Shown piece after piece: positions 17,401 to 24,653 of a stretch of 24,653 bases of DNA. The notes under the pieces are model-generated. The model saw nothing but the letters and a program-made list of their open reading frames with translations. It searched no databases and was not told the origin of the DNA. Numbering within the stretch: position 1 is the first letter of the stretch; every line of letters begins with the position of its first letter. The DNA lies in the NCBI GenBank assembly GCA_031411835.1, contig JANOBV010000425.1, positions 1 through 24,653 on the forward strand, in the 5' to 3' direction. This DNA comes from JADKIH01 sp031411835 (GTDB lineage: Bacteria > Bacteroidota > Bacteroidia > AKYH767-A > 2013-40CM-41-45). Both the position numbers and the translations under genes were made by a program.

Positions 17401-18794
17401 ATTCCATTGTCGCGATCAGGGCAGCAATAAATCAATGGAACAGTAATGTCAATGGAATCATTCGGCATTAAGTAGTCAATATAGAATTCAAATTCTCTAA
17501 CTGCATTAGGATAGTTGTAAAGCACACAAGAAGGTTTTTTTGCAGCAGAAGAATATGGAGTTACAAACGACCGATAATTTCGCCAATCAAGAAAAGAAGG
17601 TGAAATAATGATGCTATTCGTATCTGCTACAAAGTACATACTTGATGAAAGGGCGTCGATTATGGCAAAACGTACGTTGTTAATGATATCAATGTTTACT
17701 CCTCGGTTGGCAAGCCTGAAAGTATAATTTGTAACCGCCTGCTGTGAAAACAACGTGTCCCAGTAACTATCATGACCCACAAAATTTATGGTTGCTGTAT
17801 TAGCAGGAGTGATTCTATTGAGCGTGAGGTTGGGTCGTAAATTACCACGTTCTATTCGTGCCTCATCTGAAATATTTAAACAAAGTGTTGAACAGCCCCA
17901 ATTTAAATTTGAACGTAAAGTTCTGAACTCATCACTGCAACCCAACAGAAATCCGTTATCTTTTAAAGTTATCACCTCTTTTACATGAAGCACTTGCCCT
18001 TGCTTAATTTGAATAGTATTTACGAAGGTGCTAATTACTGTATCATTTACTGTGATCGGAATGCTAATCGGGCTTCCTCCATCAATGTAGTAATAGATAC
18101 TGTCAAACTGAAAACTTCGACATTGCAAGGTGTCTGAGAAAACAAAACTCATTTGCATATCAGTTGTGGGGTCAGACCCGCCAGAATTGACGTAAGACAT
18201 AATCCGTTCAACTCTGTTGTTTGGTAAACGAACTGTGAGATAGTCCACTAGTAATGGTGTTGATGGATTTTGAATAGACAGATAAGGGAAGAATACGTTA
18301 TAACTTATTTGACTAGTCGTGATCGCATTACCATTAAAATCTCCCGAAATGGTAGCTCCTATATTACCGTTTAAATAAAGCCCAATTCCATGAGAAACAC
18401 TTTGACTAGTGCCAGTCTTTATTAAATCGCAACTCACTATCATAGGAGTTGCAATCAGAAAATTATTGAGTGTATAGGAAACAGCTACTGAACTATCATT
18501 ATGAAATATTTCATAGAAATGCGCATTTGTGTCATTCAAGTGAGTCAATAAATTCGGAAATTCAATATTAGCGAAGTCAATAATCCTGAAATACAAACTA
18601 TCTCCCGGCTGCACAATAATAGGGGCTGTAGCCGACATTACTATATTAAATTGATTGGGCTGGCACGCATACGCCTGAACAGAAACTGTATTAAAGTTAT
18701 TTCCAAAACCTCCGTGAAGGTTGAGATTAATTTGTGCACTTAGCTTTAAGTTAAAACAAGAAACAATTAAGAAGGAGAGGAGAATTTTCTTCAT
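11433..18794 (-). CDS. Very large secreted protein with beta-helix and T9SS type A tail
   Basis: I use the ATG at 18794, which gives 2453 aa and a good signal peptide (residues 1-21, MKKILLSFLIVSCFNLKLSAQ). The open frame extends 39 codons further upstream, but those residues do not look like a leader. Residues about 22-1470 are beta-rich and I do not recognise them; they contain a CC pair near 460, a CCC cluster near 681 and FGYIDANDNGLADS. Residues about 1475-1546 resemble an Ig-like/PKD segment (YQWSSIPTG, TTYTVVATDASGN). Residues about 1580-2060 look like a right-handed parallel beta-helix with many short turns. About 2195-2300 is helical and charged. Residues 2376-2453 are the sorting tail (LYPNPTSG, VTDAIGRAI, GLYFYRM). 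It is likely a surface or released protein; beta-helices of this kind often bind or cleave glycans, but I see no catalytic signature. Its last 16 codons are the source of the array spacers. Confidence 0.9.
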   Translation of the reverse strand: MKKILLSFLIVSCFNLKLSAQINLNLHGGFGNNFNTVSVQAYACQPNQFNIVMSATAPIIVQPGDSLYFRIIDFANIEFPNLLTHLNDTNAHFYEIFHNDSSVAVSYTLNNFLIATPMIVSCDLIKTGTSQSVSHGIGLYLNGNIGATISGDFNGNAITTSQISYNVFFPYLSIQNPSTPLLVDYLTVRLPNNRVERIMSYVNSGGSDPTTDMQMSFVFSDTLQCRSFQFDSIYYYIDGGSPISIPITVNDTVISTFVNTIQIKQGQVLHVKEVITLKDNGFLLGCSDEFRTLRSNLNWGCSTLCLNISDEARIERGNLRPNLTLNRITPANTATINFVGHDSYWDTLFSQQAVTNYTFRLANRGVNIDIINNVRFAIIDALSSSMYFVADTNSIIISPSFLDWRNYRSFVTPYSSAAKKPSCVLYNYPNAVREFEFYIDYLMPNDSIDITVPLIYCCPDRDNGIDTSAINLFENDKRLNTWGVVAQGRSDSLGSNSPANTTLSNGYLNSISGGQFSLNDATYREQLYLRQDFSPNGITFSVPKDSICSSFTSLALNNYRFNQRPDDAYLFEDANIFTKSYSSVATDTVRVDSLFLQFQIKTEPGLRLDNLVTNYTVTSPTHSWVASQISVLHSDSCSLSNIYTITFSSANFPFLNPAVPFLKEVYDLVGTGNFNFNIKGCCCNNGQSNNPNYIIETRIAGYDHCFIPMYKVLGNSEIHCPGCNMPGTIVLTPDEKILERTNFGYIDANDNGLADSTLVRIDSAYIALHRANMDINHSMVGDTLSSTMQVRIDDTSIISLASLAAQNIFLTHLYAEQKIERSNSSEFDLHPFKLTITARNQSVTITQTSGFWNQIVKDVRDSIRSGAKYDIIFYNLSANLLGNIFGISNYVYNSNEEITLQVNLKVCKNFQMDRDSKRLGDNQFSSKVSLNMYLTDVNLDSLHIYDAFTHPNRSYPVAQDTGVVFPNELYMCETRSAMHYFYSIYAKSFTSVYEDPNLPCVRRLSIEHEIAIGGEKVNPFRTEFRPIPEFLPIVVSLPTGINNYRFYSNGTGLSNVRTYYTTTCGIPSLHLSTTASNLVFSQIIANTHTLATESLLTNAAFPLTCGSPFNVVSNAFYSSDEFLKQTLSFPFTYTVCSSSAFALIDSSRITTNLQVTTCSSNSISVLSKVNPDHRTITTNYVRDFQVSTPLAVNAIQNRVGWKLEVANPNGNDRLTRNLFIYFADTSAYTNIDVINSPPQFRTLPNGKRIVFFELGNMNGALFNFADSIYVNINNCSLRRIPFTIGFDCIGYPTNLQIQNGTICQLDTGSLNLNIEEPRVTATIEQNVSITTCQIDTITTKCKSLGSNVNGFRFKLDKLNSFTQLISERILRYHNGSVTSDSIRITNAVNSNHYEFEPIIAYDNLTRGDSLEFDVVYSLFDTTTTQPFIIDFEYTNLCGDLGPSASQDTALISGGFNCVMGIANCFQVMAAQSTINCAGDTITINSSIIGNNTGLSYQWSSIPTGTNDTTRSIHPMPSAATTYTVVATDASGNTSSASVTVNPILGQCCIPAGFSLTNGDLLLNNTSSSAFIQQYSANTISTLSKILIVGTFTVDSNFAFVGCTNLIMAPGALINVLPFVQFIVDDSHMFSCGNMSRGINAQANSSVRMKGSVIEDAQYAVNLGPKAEMRSVANHFKNNYISINAVSTLPANTPMNIQLNISNTVFESTDSLLPKYTGQTPIPISHPLAGIFLNNITNVSINPDTGNTFRNMNVGILAYRTNLSVSHCTFKDILKYDAYQQAPRLLGSAIYTRGSLSAYTLTFIGQHDSLQADFENCIYGIRALSMSIGVSNSYLKNVDIGIELERSNLADATVKYNTIECNLTGISLLNNLYASSLVVYSNEIRGGHAAFQNAGTSSSTTGIDLQGNNFSQFGGRHLVAANTIHLGDYGHTGIHLNYSKFFDVVENSVTLENDRNTNMVGIAIENTEQSIISCNEIDGTRSNQSMDFDEAAIRYTSSLGNVIGQNAMNFTSQGIDVIGVCDNGFDQTTIEKNLIGFHFNGLRYHGSAVVNEQLHNGNRWISPFNYPGKGALNLDTLNALNFQYIVQGSGQSVPSNWAPSFWFFVDSLNPDKQLVFSDCDNFGTANPNPVPSLLKLSSDSFKTIEYQQELNWQSKVNVYQKLIEHPEYLSYPDLADFYALNAATSIHYVAKLGVERAKLLANQTTLVQNIENNSIDIYEKSEILKQIYLEIEKGNLKEGEKDSLLQLSDELMVELDQSIQLNDFYVDQLKNSIKNKTDLIGQLTDSIMGTEIYEINEEQINGIESYIYDNPQDDSLVQFEYTLTSIATQCPLSGGVAVFKARAILKGINPNISYDDASTCIQGGIVYRKKEVANQYCNLYPNPTSGTISISYSIPNDATLIVTDAIGRAILQTKINSQSTSSTFDLSKYQTGLYFYRMCNDSDVRFNGKIILTK

Positions 18795-19097
18795 TAGAGA
18801 GAATTTAATAGTGTGAATGAAATGACAACAACGAAAACTTTTTACTTTGATCGCATTCGATTGGTGTTCTTGAATTGAATAACAAGAAATCAGCAAACTA
18901 AATAATTTCAACTACACCGATCTTCTACCAAACATTCAAACTACTTTCATATCGGTGTCTAAATGTATTCTAATTGTTGAAATACCAAAAAAGGTTTTTA
19001 AAATTTTCCGCGAATGATTTGTATTCGTATTGGAAGAGCTTTATTTCTGCTTTGAATGAATGAAATGAAGCAAGGAAAATTATTTCGAATTTGAATG
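18795..19097. other. 303-base intergenic gap upstream of the large gene
   Basis: No gene is supported here. The gap should hold the 3' end signal of the OmpA-family gene and the promoter of the large gene. I find no GC-rich stem followed by T residues and no full TAnnTTTG box; the nearest candidate is a one-mismatch TTAGTTTGC on the minus strand around 18893-18901. The only distinct structure is the inverted repeat at 18914-18958. Confidence 0.6.
18914..18958. repeat. Inverted repeat ACACCGAT / ATCGGTGT
   Basis: ACACCGAT (18914-18921) and ATCGGTGT (18951-18958) are perfect 8-base inverted copies separated by 29 bases, 120-164 bases upstream of the large gene's start. There is no T run after either arm, so a terminator is unlikely; an operator or chance are both possible. 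Confidence 0.4.
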
Positions 19098-21017
19098 TTA
19101 TTTACTATTCACAACAAAAACCGTCCTCCGATTCTTCGCTCTACCCACTTCAGTTGAATTCGATGCCAAAGGTTTCGTTTCACCAAAGCCTTTGAAACTT
19201 AATCGCGATTTTTCTATTCCTTTCGAAGCTAGATAATCAAATACAGCTTTAGCACGATTGTTAGAAAGCACCAAATTATCAGCAGGATTTCCAACATTAT
19301 CGGTGTGTCCATGCAGTGCAACTTGTAATTTCTGATTCTCTTTTAAGTATTCTGCAAATTCATCAAGAACTGTTTTTATTGTGTCATTCAATTCAACGCT
19401 ATTGGTTCCAAAAAGAATATCATGCAATGTGTATTGTCCACCAACTTCCAATTTTTTTAATTCAATATCTACAGTTTTAACTTTCAGATTTGCACTGTCT
19501 AATGAATGAATATAATCAGATTCAAAAGCATAACCTGCTTTCTTAACGCTTATCAATAGATCATTTTTGAAATTAACAATAAAAGCATATTCTCCAGTAA
19601 CAGAATCAACATCGATCTTAGTTAGCTTTTTTGTAATGGCATCTTTCACTTCAATGGTCGCATTTATGACTTCTTCATTTTCTTTACCATTCATATCACC
19701 TTTTTGAAAATATACTTGATCTGGTCTAGCTTCCGTATAAAGATCAAAAGAGTATATATCGAAAGCGCCAACTCCGTTATTCAATTTATTACTTGCAAAA
19801 TATCCGGTGCGACCATTTGTGCTTACGAAGAAACTTACTTCATCTGCATCTGTATTGATTGGGTAACCAAGATTCACAGGCTTACCCCAATTTTCATTTT
19901 CGTCCATCTGACATTTGAAAATATCGTATCCTCCCAGGCCGGGTAAACTATCAGATGAAAAATACAAAGTTCTACTATCACTATGAATGAAAGGCGACTT
20001 ATCGTTTCCATTTGTATTTATTTTTGAAGAAAGTTTAACAGCTCTTTTCCAATTCCCACTTTCATCTTTTGTTGTTTTATAAATATCTATTCTTGAAACT
20101 GAATCACGCGCTGATGCAAAATAGAGCGTCTTGCCATCTGAAGAAACGGAAGGTTGACTGTCCCATTGTTTTGGATCGTTTACATTCGGTCCTAGGTTTG
20201 TGATCTCTGTCCATTTTCCCTCGACAAAATCAGAAGTACAGATATCAAAATTGCCTTTTGTATTCACTGTAAAGAACAAATGTTTGTTATCGATGGTAAT
20301 TGTTGCGCCTCCTTCATTGTTGCTAGTCGACCGATTGAATGGATCTTCCATAGGCTTACCACGATCATAGTTTCCATTCGGCTGCAATTTCGCGATCATA
20401 AATTTTTCTGCGCTTTGCGGCGTGAGCATATTTTTATCTTTCAGTTCAAAACGTCGAGTGAAAAATGCTAATTCATTATCAGGACTGATGTATGGTAAAT
20501 ATTCAGGATCGGGCGATGAAATATCTTTTACTACCACAGGATTGAATTGAACGGGATGTGCATAAAGACTAGCACGTAAAAGCATCAACTCAGCTTTTGA
20601 ACCATGGTCTTCATTGATGCGATCAAAAGCTACAAACTTTTTAAGATATGTTTCTGCTTCCTTCCATTTCTTCGTGTCATAATAAAACCAACCCAATTGA
20701 AAATAAGATTCAGGGTCAGCGTCAGGACAAATTTCAATTACTTTCTTATAGCTGTCGAGCATAAGATTGTCGTCTTTCTTCTTTAATGCAATTTCAGCTT
20801 GAAGAAGATATGCATCACCATATTCCGGATCTGCATCAATCGCTTTTCCAACAGCATTTTTTGCATCTTCGTATTTCCGACTTTTGAAAGCAGCTTTTGC
20901 TTCATCGAAAAACTTGACTGCTTTTTTATCTTCAGAAGTTGAACAATGCGATTCTTGAGAATATACGTTCACACAACTCCCAACACAAATTATTATGACT
21001 AAATAAATACGCTTCAC
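19098..21017 (-). CDS. OmpA-family protein with TPR, PD40 propeller and CRD segments (PorE-like architecture)
   Basis: A 639-aa envelope protein. Residues 1-20 are a leader; VGSC at 12-15 could be a lipobox, otherwise cleavage is near YSQ. Residues 31-150 are TPR-like helical repeats. Residues 164-425 are PD40/WD40-like propeller strands (YISPDNELAFFTRR, VSSDGKTLYFASAR, LGGYDIFKC, GAFDIYSFDL). Residues 436-523 fit a carboxypeptidase-regulatory-like fold. Residues 526-637 are an OmpA C-terminal peptidoglycan-binding domain (LHGHTDNVGN with Asp573, LSNNRAKAVFDYL with Arg588). PorE, a T9SS component that links the machinery to peptidoglycan, has this same order, but many Bacteroidota encode several such proteins, so orthology is not shown. 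The start is GTG at 21017; no ATG lies between it and the in-frame TAA of the AsmA gene 15 bases upstream. Confidence 0.88.
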   Translation of the reverse strand: MKRIYLVIIICVGSCVNVYSQESHCSTSEDKKAVKFFDEAKAAFKSRKYEDAKNAVGKAIDADPEYGDAYLLQAEIALKKKDDNLMLDSYKKVIEICPDADPESYFQLGWFYYDTKKWKEAETYLKKFVAFDRINEDHGSKAELMLLRASLYAHPVQFNPVVVKDISSPDPEYLPYISPDNELAFFTRRFELKDKNMLTPQSAEKFMIAKLQPNGNYDRGKPMEDPFNRSTSNNEGGATITIDNKHLFFTVNTKGNFDICTSDFVEGKWTEITNLGPNVNDPKQWDSQPSVSSDGKTLYFASARDSVSRIDIYKTTKDESGNWKRAVKLSSKINTNGNDKSPFIHSDSRTLYFSSDSLPGLGGYDIFKCQMDENENWGKPVNLGYPINTDADEVSFFVSTNGRTGYFASNKLNNGVGAFDIYSFDLYTEARPDQVYFQKGDMNGKENEEVINATIEVKDAITKKLTKIDVDSVTGEYAFIVNFKNDLLISVKKAGYAFESDYIHSLDSANLKVKTVDIELKKLEVGGQYTLHDILFGTNSVELNDTIKTVLDEFAEYLKENQKLQVALHGHTDNVGNPADNLVLSNNRAKAVFDYLASKGIEKSRLSFKGFGETKPLASNSTEVGRAKNRRTVFVVNSK

Positions 21018-21032
21018 AAGAATGATTTTAAA

Positions 21033-23696
21033 TTACTTTTTAAAGAGTTTATTAAGTTCTTCTTTTGCTTTTTTATCTGCTGCTTTTTTCAAACTATCAG
21101 AATACGCTTTCGCCTTGGCTTCAGCTTCTTTTTTCAAACGATTTGCTTCTGCTTCAGCCTTTGCTTTTTGCTCATTTACTTTTGATTCGCCTTCTTTTTT
21201 CAAACGTTCAACTTCAGCATTTGCTTTAGCTTCTAATTCAGCTTTTTGTTTGTTGAATTCTGCGTTAGCTGCTGCTTTCAGATCATTCATAGCATTTGCT
21301 CCTGCTTTACCAAGGTCTGTTCCGATTTTTGGAGAATCAACTGTTCCTGTGATTTTAATATTTACCGGAATCATATCACCAACACTGACGTTAGCGCCTT
21401 TCGAATTTGCTGTTGCAATTAATCCTGAAATGACGCTATTGGCAGCACTTCCTAAAGCAGCACGAGGAATTTGTGAAGCCATTGTATAATCAATCGTTTG
21501 ATCAAAACCATTCGAACCTGCTACTGTTGATTTTATGTCATTGATCTTTACATCGAAAGGATCTACAAACACTCTTCCATTCGCAAACTTGAATGATGGA
21601 CTAACAGGTGGAATACTGAGTTTTTTCCAAGATGACAATTTCAAAGCATCAGCAATTTTCACAAATGCAGGGAAATTTTCAATCGTCACAACAGATGTAG
21701 AAAGTTTTCCTGCTCCGGTAAGTGAATTCATAACAGGCGACATCTTAGAATCAAGCGCACCATTTACTGTCATATTTGTTGAGAATTTTCCAGAACAACT
21801 TTTAGTAATTGGTGCAAGTTTTTCAACAGTTGCAAATGATTTAGAAGTTTGAGCGATGTCGAAATCTTTCACATCCAATCCGAAATCGAATGTTGGTTTA
21901 TTCAAAACAGCGCTTGAATAACTTCCCGACATTTTCATACTACCACCCATAAGTTGCATGAATACATCTTGCATTGTAATTGCTTTATCTTTAACAATCA
22001 ATTTTCCTTCAACATTAGAGATCGTTAGGTTTTGATAAAGTAGTTTACCAATACCTGCACTCATTGTGAAATTAATGTTTTGCGGGATATCAAGAATAGC
22101 CATTGAAGAAGTGTCAGTTGTCCCGGATGCAGTTGTCTCGCCTGACATAAATTCATTCAAATCAATTTGCGATGATTTTAAATTGATTGAGCCAACTATA
22201 GTTTCATTCTTCAATGCATAAGCAAGGAAGTTTTCCAATGAACCTGTTGCATTGAAATCACTTTTTCCAACTTTTGCACTAAATGCTTCTAATGAAACTT
22301 TCGCTTGATTGAATGCAAGTCTGAGAGTATTGATCAAGACAGGCTCTTTCATAGTGACACTTCCGTAATTCATATTCGCAATTACGAAATTTCCGGAAGC
22401 AGAAAATTTATCGAAGTTTTTTTGTTCAGCGGCAGACATTCTTCCTTTAATAGAAAGATTTGCTGTAATGATTCCGCTAAGTGTTGTTCCTTTTTCGAGT
22501 GGAATTAATTTTTGAATTCCGGAAAGATCAATTTTACCTTTCATAAATGCATCAATATTCGGGTCACTAATCGGAGTTGTTAAAGAAAGTCGTGCATCGA
22601 AAGGATCGTTATTCATTTCAATGTGCATTTTCCTCAAGTTGATAGCAGTATGATCCGGAACTCCATCCGGATTTTGAATTGAAAGATCAACATTCACATT
22701 ATTTACTGAAGATGGTAACGATGGATATTTGAACATGCCATTATCGATCTTCAAATCAATTCCAAATCCCGGCATTGAACCGGTATTGTATCTTCCTCTG
22801 ATAAATCCACCTAGAGCAATTTTACCTGACGATTTCAAGTCTTTAAAATCAGAAGAGTATACAGAAGGAATCATAGAAATGAAATTCTTGAAATCAGTTT
22901 GCGCTGCAGCAAATTTCATATCCATATCAATATTTGAATCAGGCATCATTACCCAGCCTGAATAATCGATGACCAATTCATTCAATTGAATCTTTGTGTC
23001 CTTAAAAGTAAAACGCATCAATTTCATATTCATATCAATGTCTGATGCGATATTCGCTTTAACACGATTGATATATTTCACTCCACCATAAACAAGATCA
23101 GCAGATTCAACTTCTGTTTTTGTTTTTAGCATGAACAGATCTTGAGTGAAGTCTCCACTTCCATCATGATTTACATTTTCTAATTTCAAAAAGAAAGGCA
23201 TTGTCTTATCGTTATAAACGATCAAGCCATTCGAAATAGAATACTTTTGAAGTGAAGCTTTGAATGTAGAAGGTTTTTCAGAACCTGTTGGTTCAGCTGA
23301 TGGTTTTGCAATATCCCAATTTGCTTTTCCTTTTTCGTTAACAAGAAAGTACATTACAGGAGAATCAATTCCAACTTTCTTAATGCTGATCTGGTCGCCT
23401 TTAATAACACTCATGATATCAATCGTCAGATCAAGTTTTTTTGCATAAATCAAAGTATCGCCTGCAAATGGTGCAATGTTTATAACAGATAGATTGTTTA
23501 CTCTAAGTGAAAAATTTGGAAAACTTCTAATCAATGAAAGATCAAAATCACCAAAATCAACTTTCGCATTTATATTTTTATTTGTTTCTTCTTTGACCTT
23601 TGCGACGATTTTATCTTTGAAAATAAAAGGTAAAGAAATTAGCAGGACAAGTACAACAAGAATAATTATTGCTATCCATTTGAATATTTTTTTCAT
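21033..23696 (-). CDS. AsmA-family envelope protein with C-terminal coiled coil
   Basis: An 887-aa protein anchored by one N-terminal membrane helix (about residues 6-26, WIAIIILVVLVLLISLPFIF). The N-terminal AsmA domain follows, with the typical segment after the helix (NINAKVDFGDFDLSLIRSFP, IDIMSVIKGDQI). The middle and C-terminal part shows AsmA-like beta-rich repeats (NGVLD-type strands such as KMSGSYSSAVLNKPTFDFGLD and PVNIKITGTVDSPKIG). AsmA-like proteins act in outer-membrane assembly and are related to bridge-like lipid-transfer proteins. Residues about 798-887 form an unusual Ala/Lys/Glu-rich helix, strongly coiled-coil in pattern (LEAKANAEVERLKKEG), ending in NKLFKK. It lies 39 bases after aroC and 15 bases before the OmpA-family gene, so the three may share a transcript. 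Confidence 0.9.
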   Translation of the reverse strand: MKKIFKWIAIIILVVLVLLISLPFIFKDKIVAKVKEETNKNINAKVDFGDFDLSLIRSFPNFSLRVNNLSVINIAPFAGDTLIYAKKLDLTIDIMSVIKGDQISIKKVGIDSPVMYFLVNEKGKANWDIAKPSAEPTGSEKPSTFKASLQKYSISNGLIVYNDKTMPFFLKLENVNHDGSGDFTQDLFMLKTKTEVESADLVYGGVKYINRVKANIASDIDMNMKLMRFTFKDTKIQLNELVIDYSGWVMMPDSNIDMDMKFAAAQTDFKNFISMIPSVYSSDFKDLKSSGKIALGGFIRGRYNTGSMPGFGIDLKIDNGMFKYPSLPSSVNNVNVDLSIQNPDGVPDHTAINLRKMHIEMNNDPFDARLSLTTPISDPNIDAFMKGKIDLSGIQKLIPLEKGTTLSGIITANLSIKGRMSAAEQKNFDKFSASGNFVIANMNYGSVTMKEPVLINTLRLAFNQAKVSLEAFSAKVGKSDFNATGSLENFLAYALKNETIVGSINLKSSQIDLNEFMSGETTASGTTDTSSMAILDIPQNINFTMSAGIGKLLYQNLTISNVEGKLIVKDKAITMQDVFMQLMGGSMKMSGSYSSAVLNKPTFDFGLDVKDFDIAQTSKSFATVEKLAPITKSCSGKFSTNMTVNGALDSKMSPVMNSLTGAGKLSTSVVTIENFPAFVKIADALKLSSWKKLSIPPVSPSFKFANGRVFVDPFDVKINDIKSTVAGSNGFDQTIDYTMASQIPRAALGSAANSVISGLIATANSKGANVSVGDMIPVNIKITGTVDSPKIGTDLGKAGANAMNDLKAAANAEFNKQKAELEAKANAEVERLKKEGESKVNEQKAKAEAEANRLKKEAEAKAKAYSDSLKKAADKKAKEELNKLFKK

Positions 23697-23735
23697 TGTA
23701 TTAGAAATTATTTATTAGAATTATTTTTTGATAGA

Positions 23736-24653
23736 TTAAACAAGTTTACTATTTCTGTTTCTTAGCAAGTGATCTGCTAAAGTTAATGCAGACATCGCTT
23801 CGACAATTGGAACAGCTCGGGGAACAACACAAGGATCGTGACGACCTTCTGCTTTTAAGGAAATATCATGACCTTCTTTATTCACCGTTTTTTGTTCCAT
23901 CATTAATGTTGAAACAGGTTTGAATGCAACGCGGAAGAAAATGTCCATTCCATTTGAAATACCACCTTGAATGCCCCCGGAATTATTTGAAGAAGTAACA
24001 ATTTTACTTCCTTGCTTTTTGAACAAATCATTATGTTCAGAGCCTGTCATTGCAGCGCCTGCAAATCCGCTTCCATATTCAAAACCATGAACAGCATTGA
24101 TACTAAGAATTGCTTTCCCAAGATCAGCATGCAGCTTATCGAATACAGGCTCACCCAATCCGGCCGGCACATCTTTTATCACGCAAGTTATCACGCCACC
24201 TGTTGTATCTCCCGTTTTTTTAAGTCCTTCCAAATATTCGATCATTTTTTTAGCTAATTCCTCATCAGGACAACGCACAATATTCGATTCAATTTTAGAG
24301 AAATCCACAAGTTCATAATTGTCACCCATTTTATAAGAACCAACTGCAGAAACATAAGCATCGATTTTTATTCCGAAACTTGAAAGTAATTGTCGAGCAA
24401 TTGCTCCACCAAAAACTCTTGATGCAGTTTCACGAGCACTTGCTCGTCCACTTCCACGATGATCACGATGACCATATTTTTGGTCATATGTGAAATCAGC
24501 ATGCGAAGGACGATAAGCAGTTTTCATTGCATCATAATCATCAGGGCGCTGATCCTTGTTCTGAATTGTAAATGCAATGGGACTTCCGGTTGTTACTCCT
24601 TGGTAAATTCCCGACAAAATATCAAACTCATCCGGTTCATTACGTTGCGTTGT
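23736..24653 (-). CDS. aroC: Chorismate synthase, 5' end outside the window
   Basis: The last 305 residues of chorismate synthase, which converts 5-enolpyruvylshikimate-3-phosphate to chorismate using reduced FMN, the final step of the shikimate pathway in the cytoplasm. The first visible residues are TTQRNEPDEFDILSGIYQGV, so about 45 N-terminal residues are missing. Family signatures are intact: HADFTYDQKYGHRDHRGSGR, GRASARETASRV, NNSGGIQGGISNGMDI, and GRHDPCVVPRAVP near the C-terminus. A TTG at 24617 lies inside the conserved ILSGIYQ segment and is not a start. It ends 39 bases before the AsmA-family gene. The N-terminal signature and the promoter cannot be seen. Confidence 0.97.
   Translation of the reverse strand, partial: TTQRNEPDEFDILSGIYQGVTTGSPIAFTIQNKDQRPDDYDAMKTAYRPSHADFTYDQKYGHRDHRGSGRASARETASRVFGGAIARQLLSSFGIKIDAYVSAVGSYKMGDNYELVDFSKIESNIVRCPDEELAKKMIEYLEGLKKTGDTTGGVITCVIKDVPAGLGEPVFDKLHADLGKAILSINAVHGFEYGSGFAGAAMTGSEHNDLFKKQGSKIVTSSNNSGGIQGGISNGMDIFFRVAFKPVSTLMMEQKTVNKEGHDISLKAEGRHDPCVVPRAVPIVEAMSALTLADHLLRNRNSKLV

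Noticed and set aside
18795..18911. A 39-codon extension of the large gene upstream of the ATG at 18794
   Set aside because: The extra residues are not signal-like, while the inner MKKILLSFLIVSCF leader is typical of this secreted class.
18914..18958. Terminator for the OmpA-family gene
   Set aside because: The 8-base arms are 29 bases apart, 140 bases or more past the stop codon, and lack a T run.
21022..21489. Plus-strand open frame of 155 codons rich in Ala, Phe and Ser
   Set aside because: It is the antisense of the repetitive Ala/Lys/Glu coiled coil of the AsmA-family gene and has no features of its own.
23701..23726. Imperfect direct repeat TTAGAAATTATTT / TTAGAATTATTT before the AsmA-family gene
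   Set aside because: Short and very AT-rich; expected by chance at this base composition.

Overview
The window reads as chromosomal DNA of a member of the Bacteroidota (phylum-level confidence only). The DNA is AT-rich. Seven predicted secreted proteins carry type IX secretion system (T9SS) C-terminal sorting domains, six of type A and one of the gliding-associated CHU_C type. There is also a PorE-like TPR/PD40/OmpA protein, and TATCTTTG boxes of the Bacteroidota promoter type occur. Every gene I can support is on the minus strand, so transcription runs from the high coordinates to the low ones. No tRNA, rRNA, CRISPR array, transposase or phage gene was seen.

Layout in transcription order: (1) 24653-19098 holds aroC (5' end cut by the window edge), an AsmA-family envelope protein and an OmpA-family protein with TPR, beta-propeller and peptidoglycan-binding parts. 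These look like ordinary core genes in a probable transcription unit. (2) 19097-18795 is a 303-base gap without a gene. (3) 18794-3889 is a secreted-protein locus: one very large protein (2453 aa; unknown N-terminal region, Ig-like segment, right-handed beta-helix, T9SS tail) followed by five tandem paralogues, each exactly 489 aa, each with its own signal peptide, propeller-like body and T9SS tail. (4) 3883-3752 is a decayed fragment of a gene homologous to the C-terminal part of the large protein. (5) 3695-2091 is a MuiA/DUF4139 protein with a probable promoter in front and a clear terminator behind. (6) 1964-1 holds a CHU_C-type secreted protein and the start of a DUF2279 protein.

The most interesting result is the history written in the array. 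Each 47-48 bp spacer between paralogues is a decayed copy of the last 16 codons of the large upstream gene. Two of the four spacers still show the same stop-codon-to-ATG spacing. The duplicated unit was therefore the tail of the large gene plus the 489-aa gene, so each new copy carried along the translation start region buried in the large gene's end. The relic beyond the last copy shows that a second large-type gene, or a piece of one, once lay on the far side. Identical blocks shared by different pairs of copies point to ongoing gene conversion, while two separated segments come in two co-varying versions. I infer a diversifying family of secreted or surface proteins next to a giant partner; their function cannot be told from the sequence.
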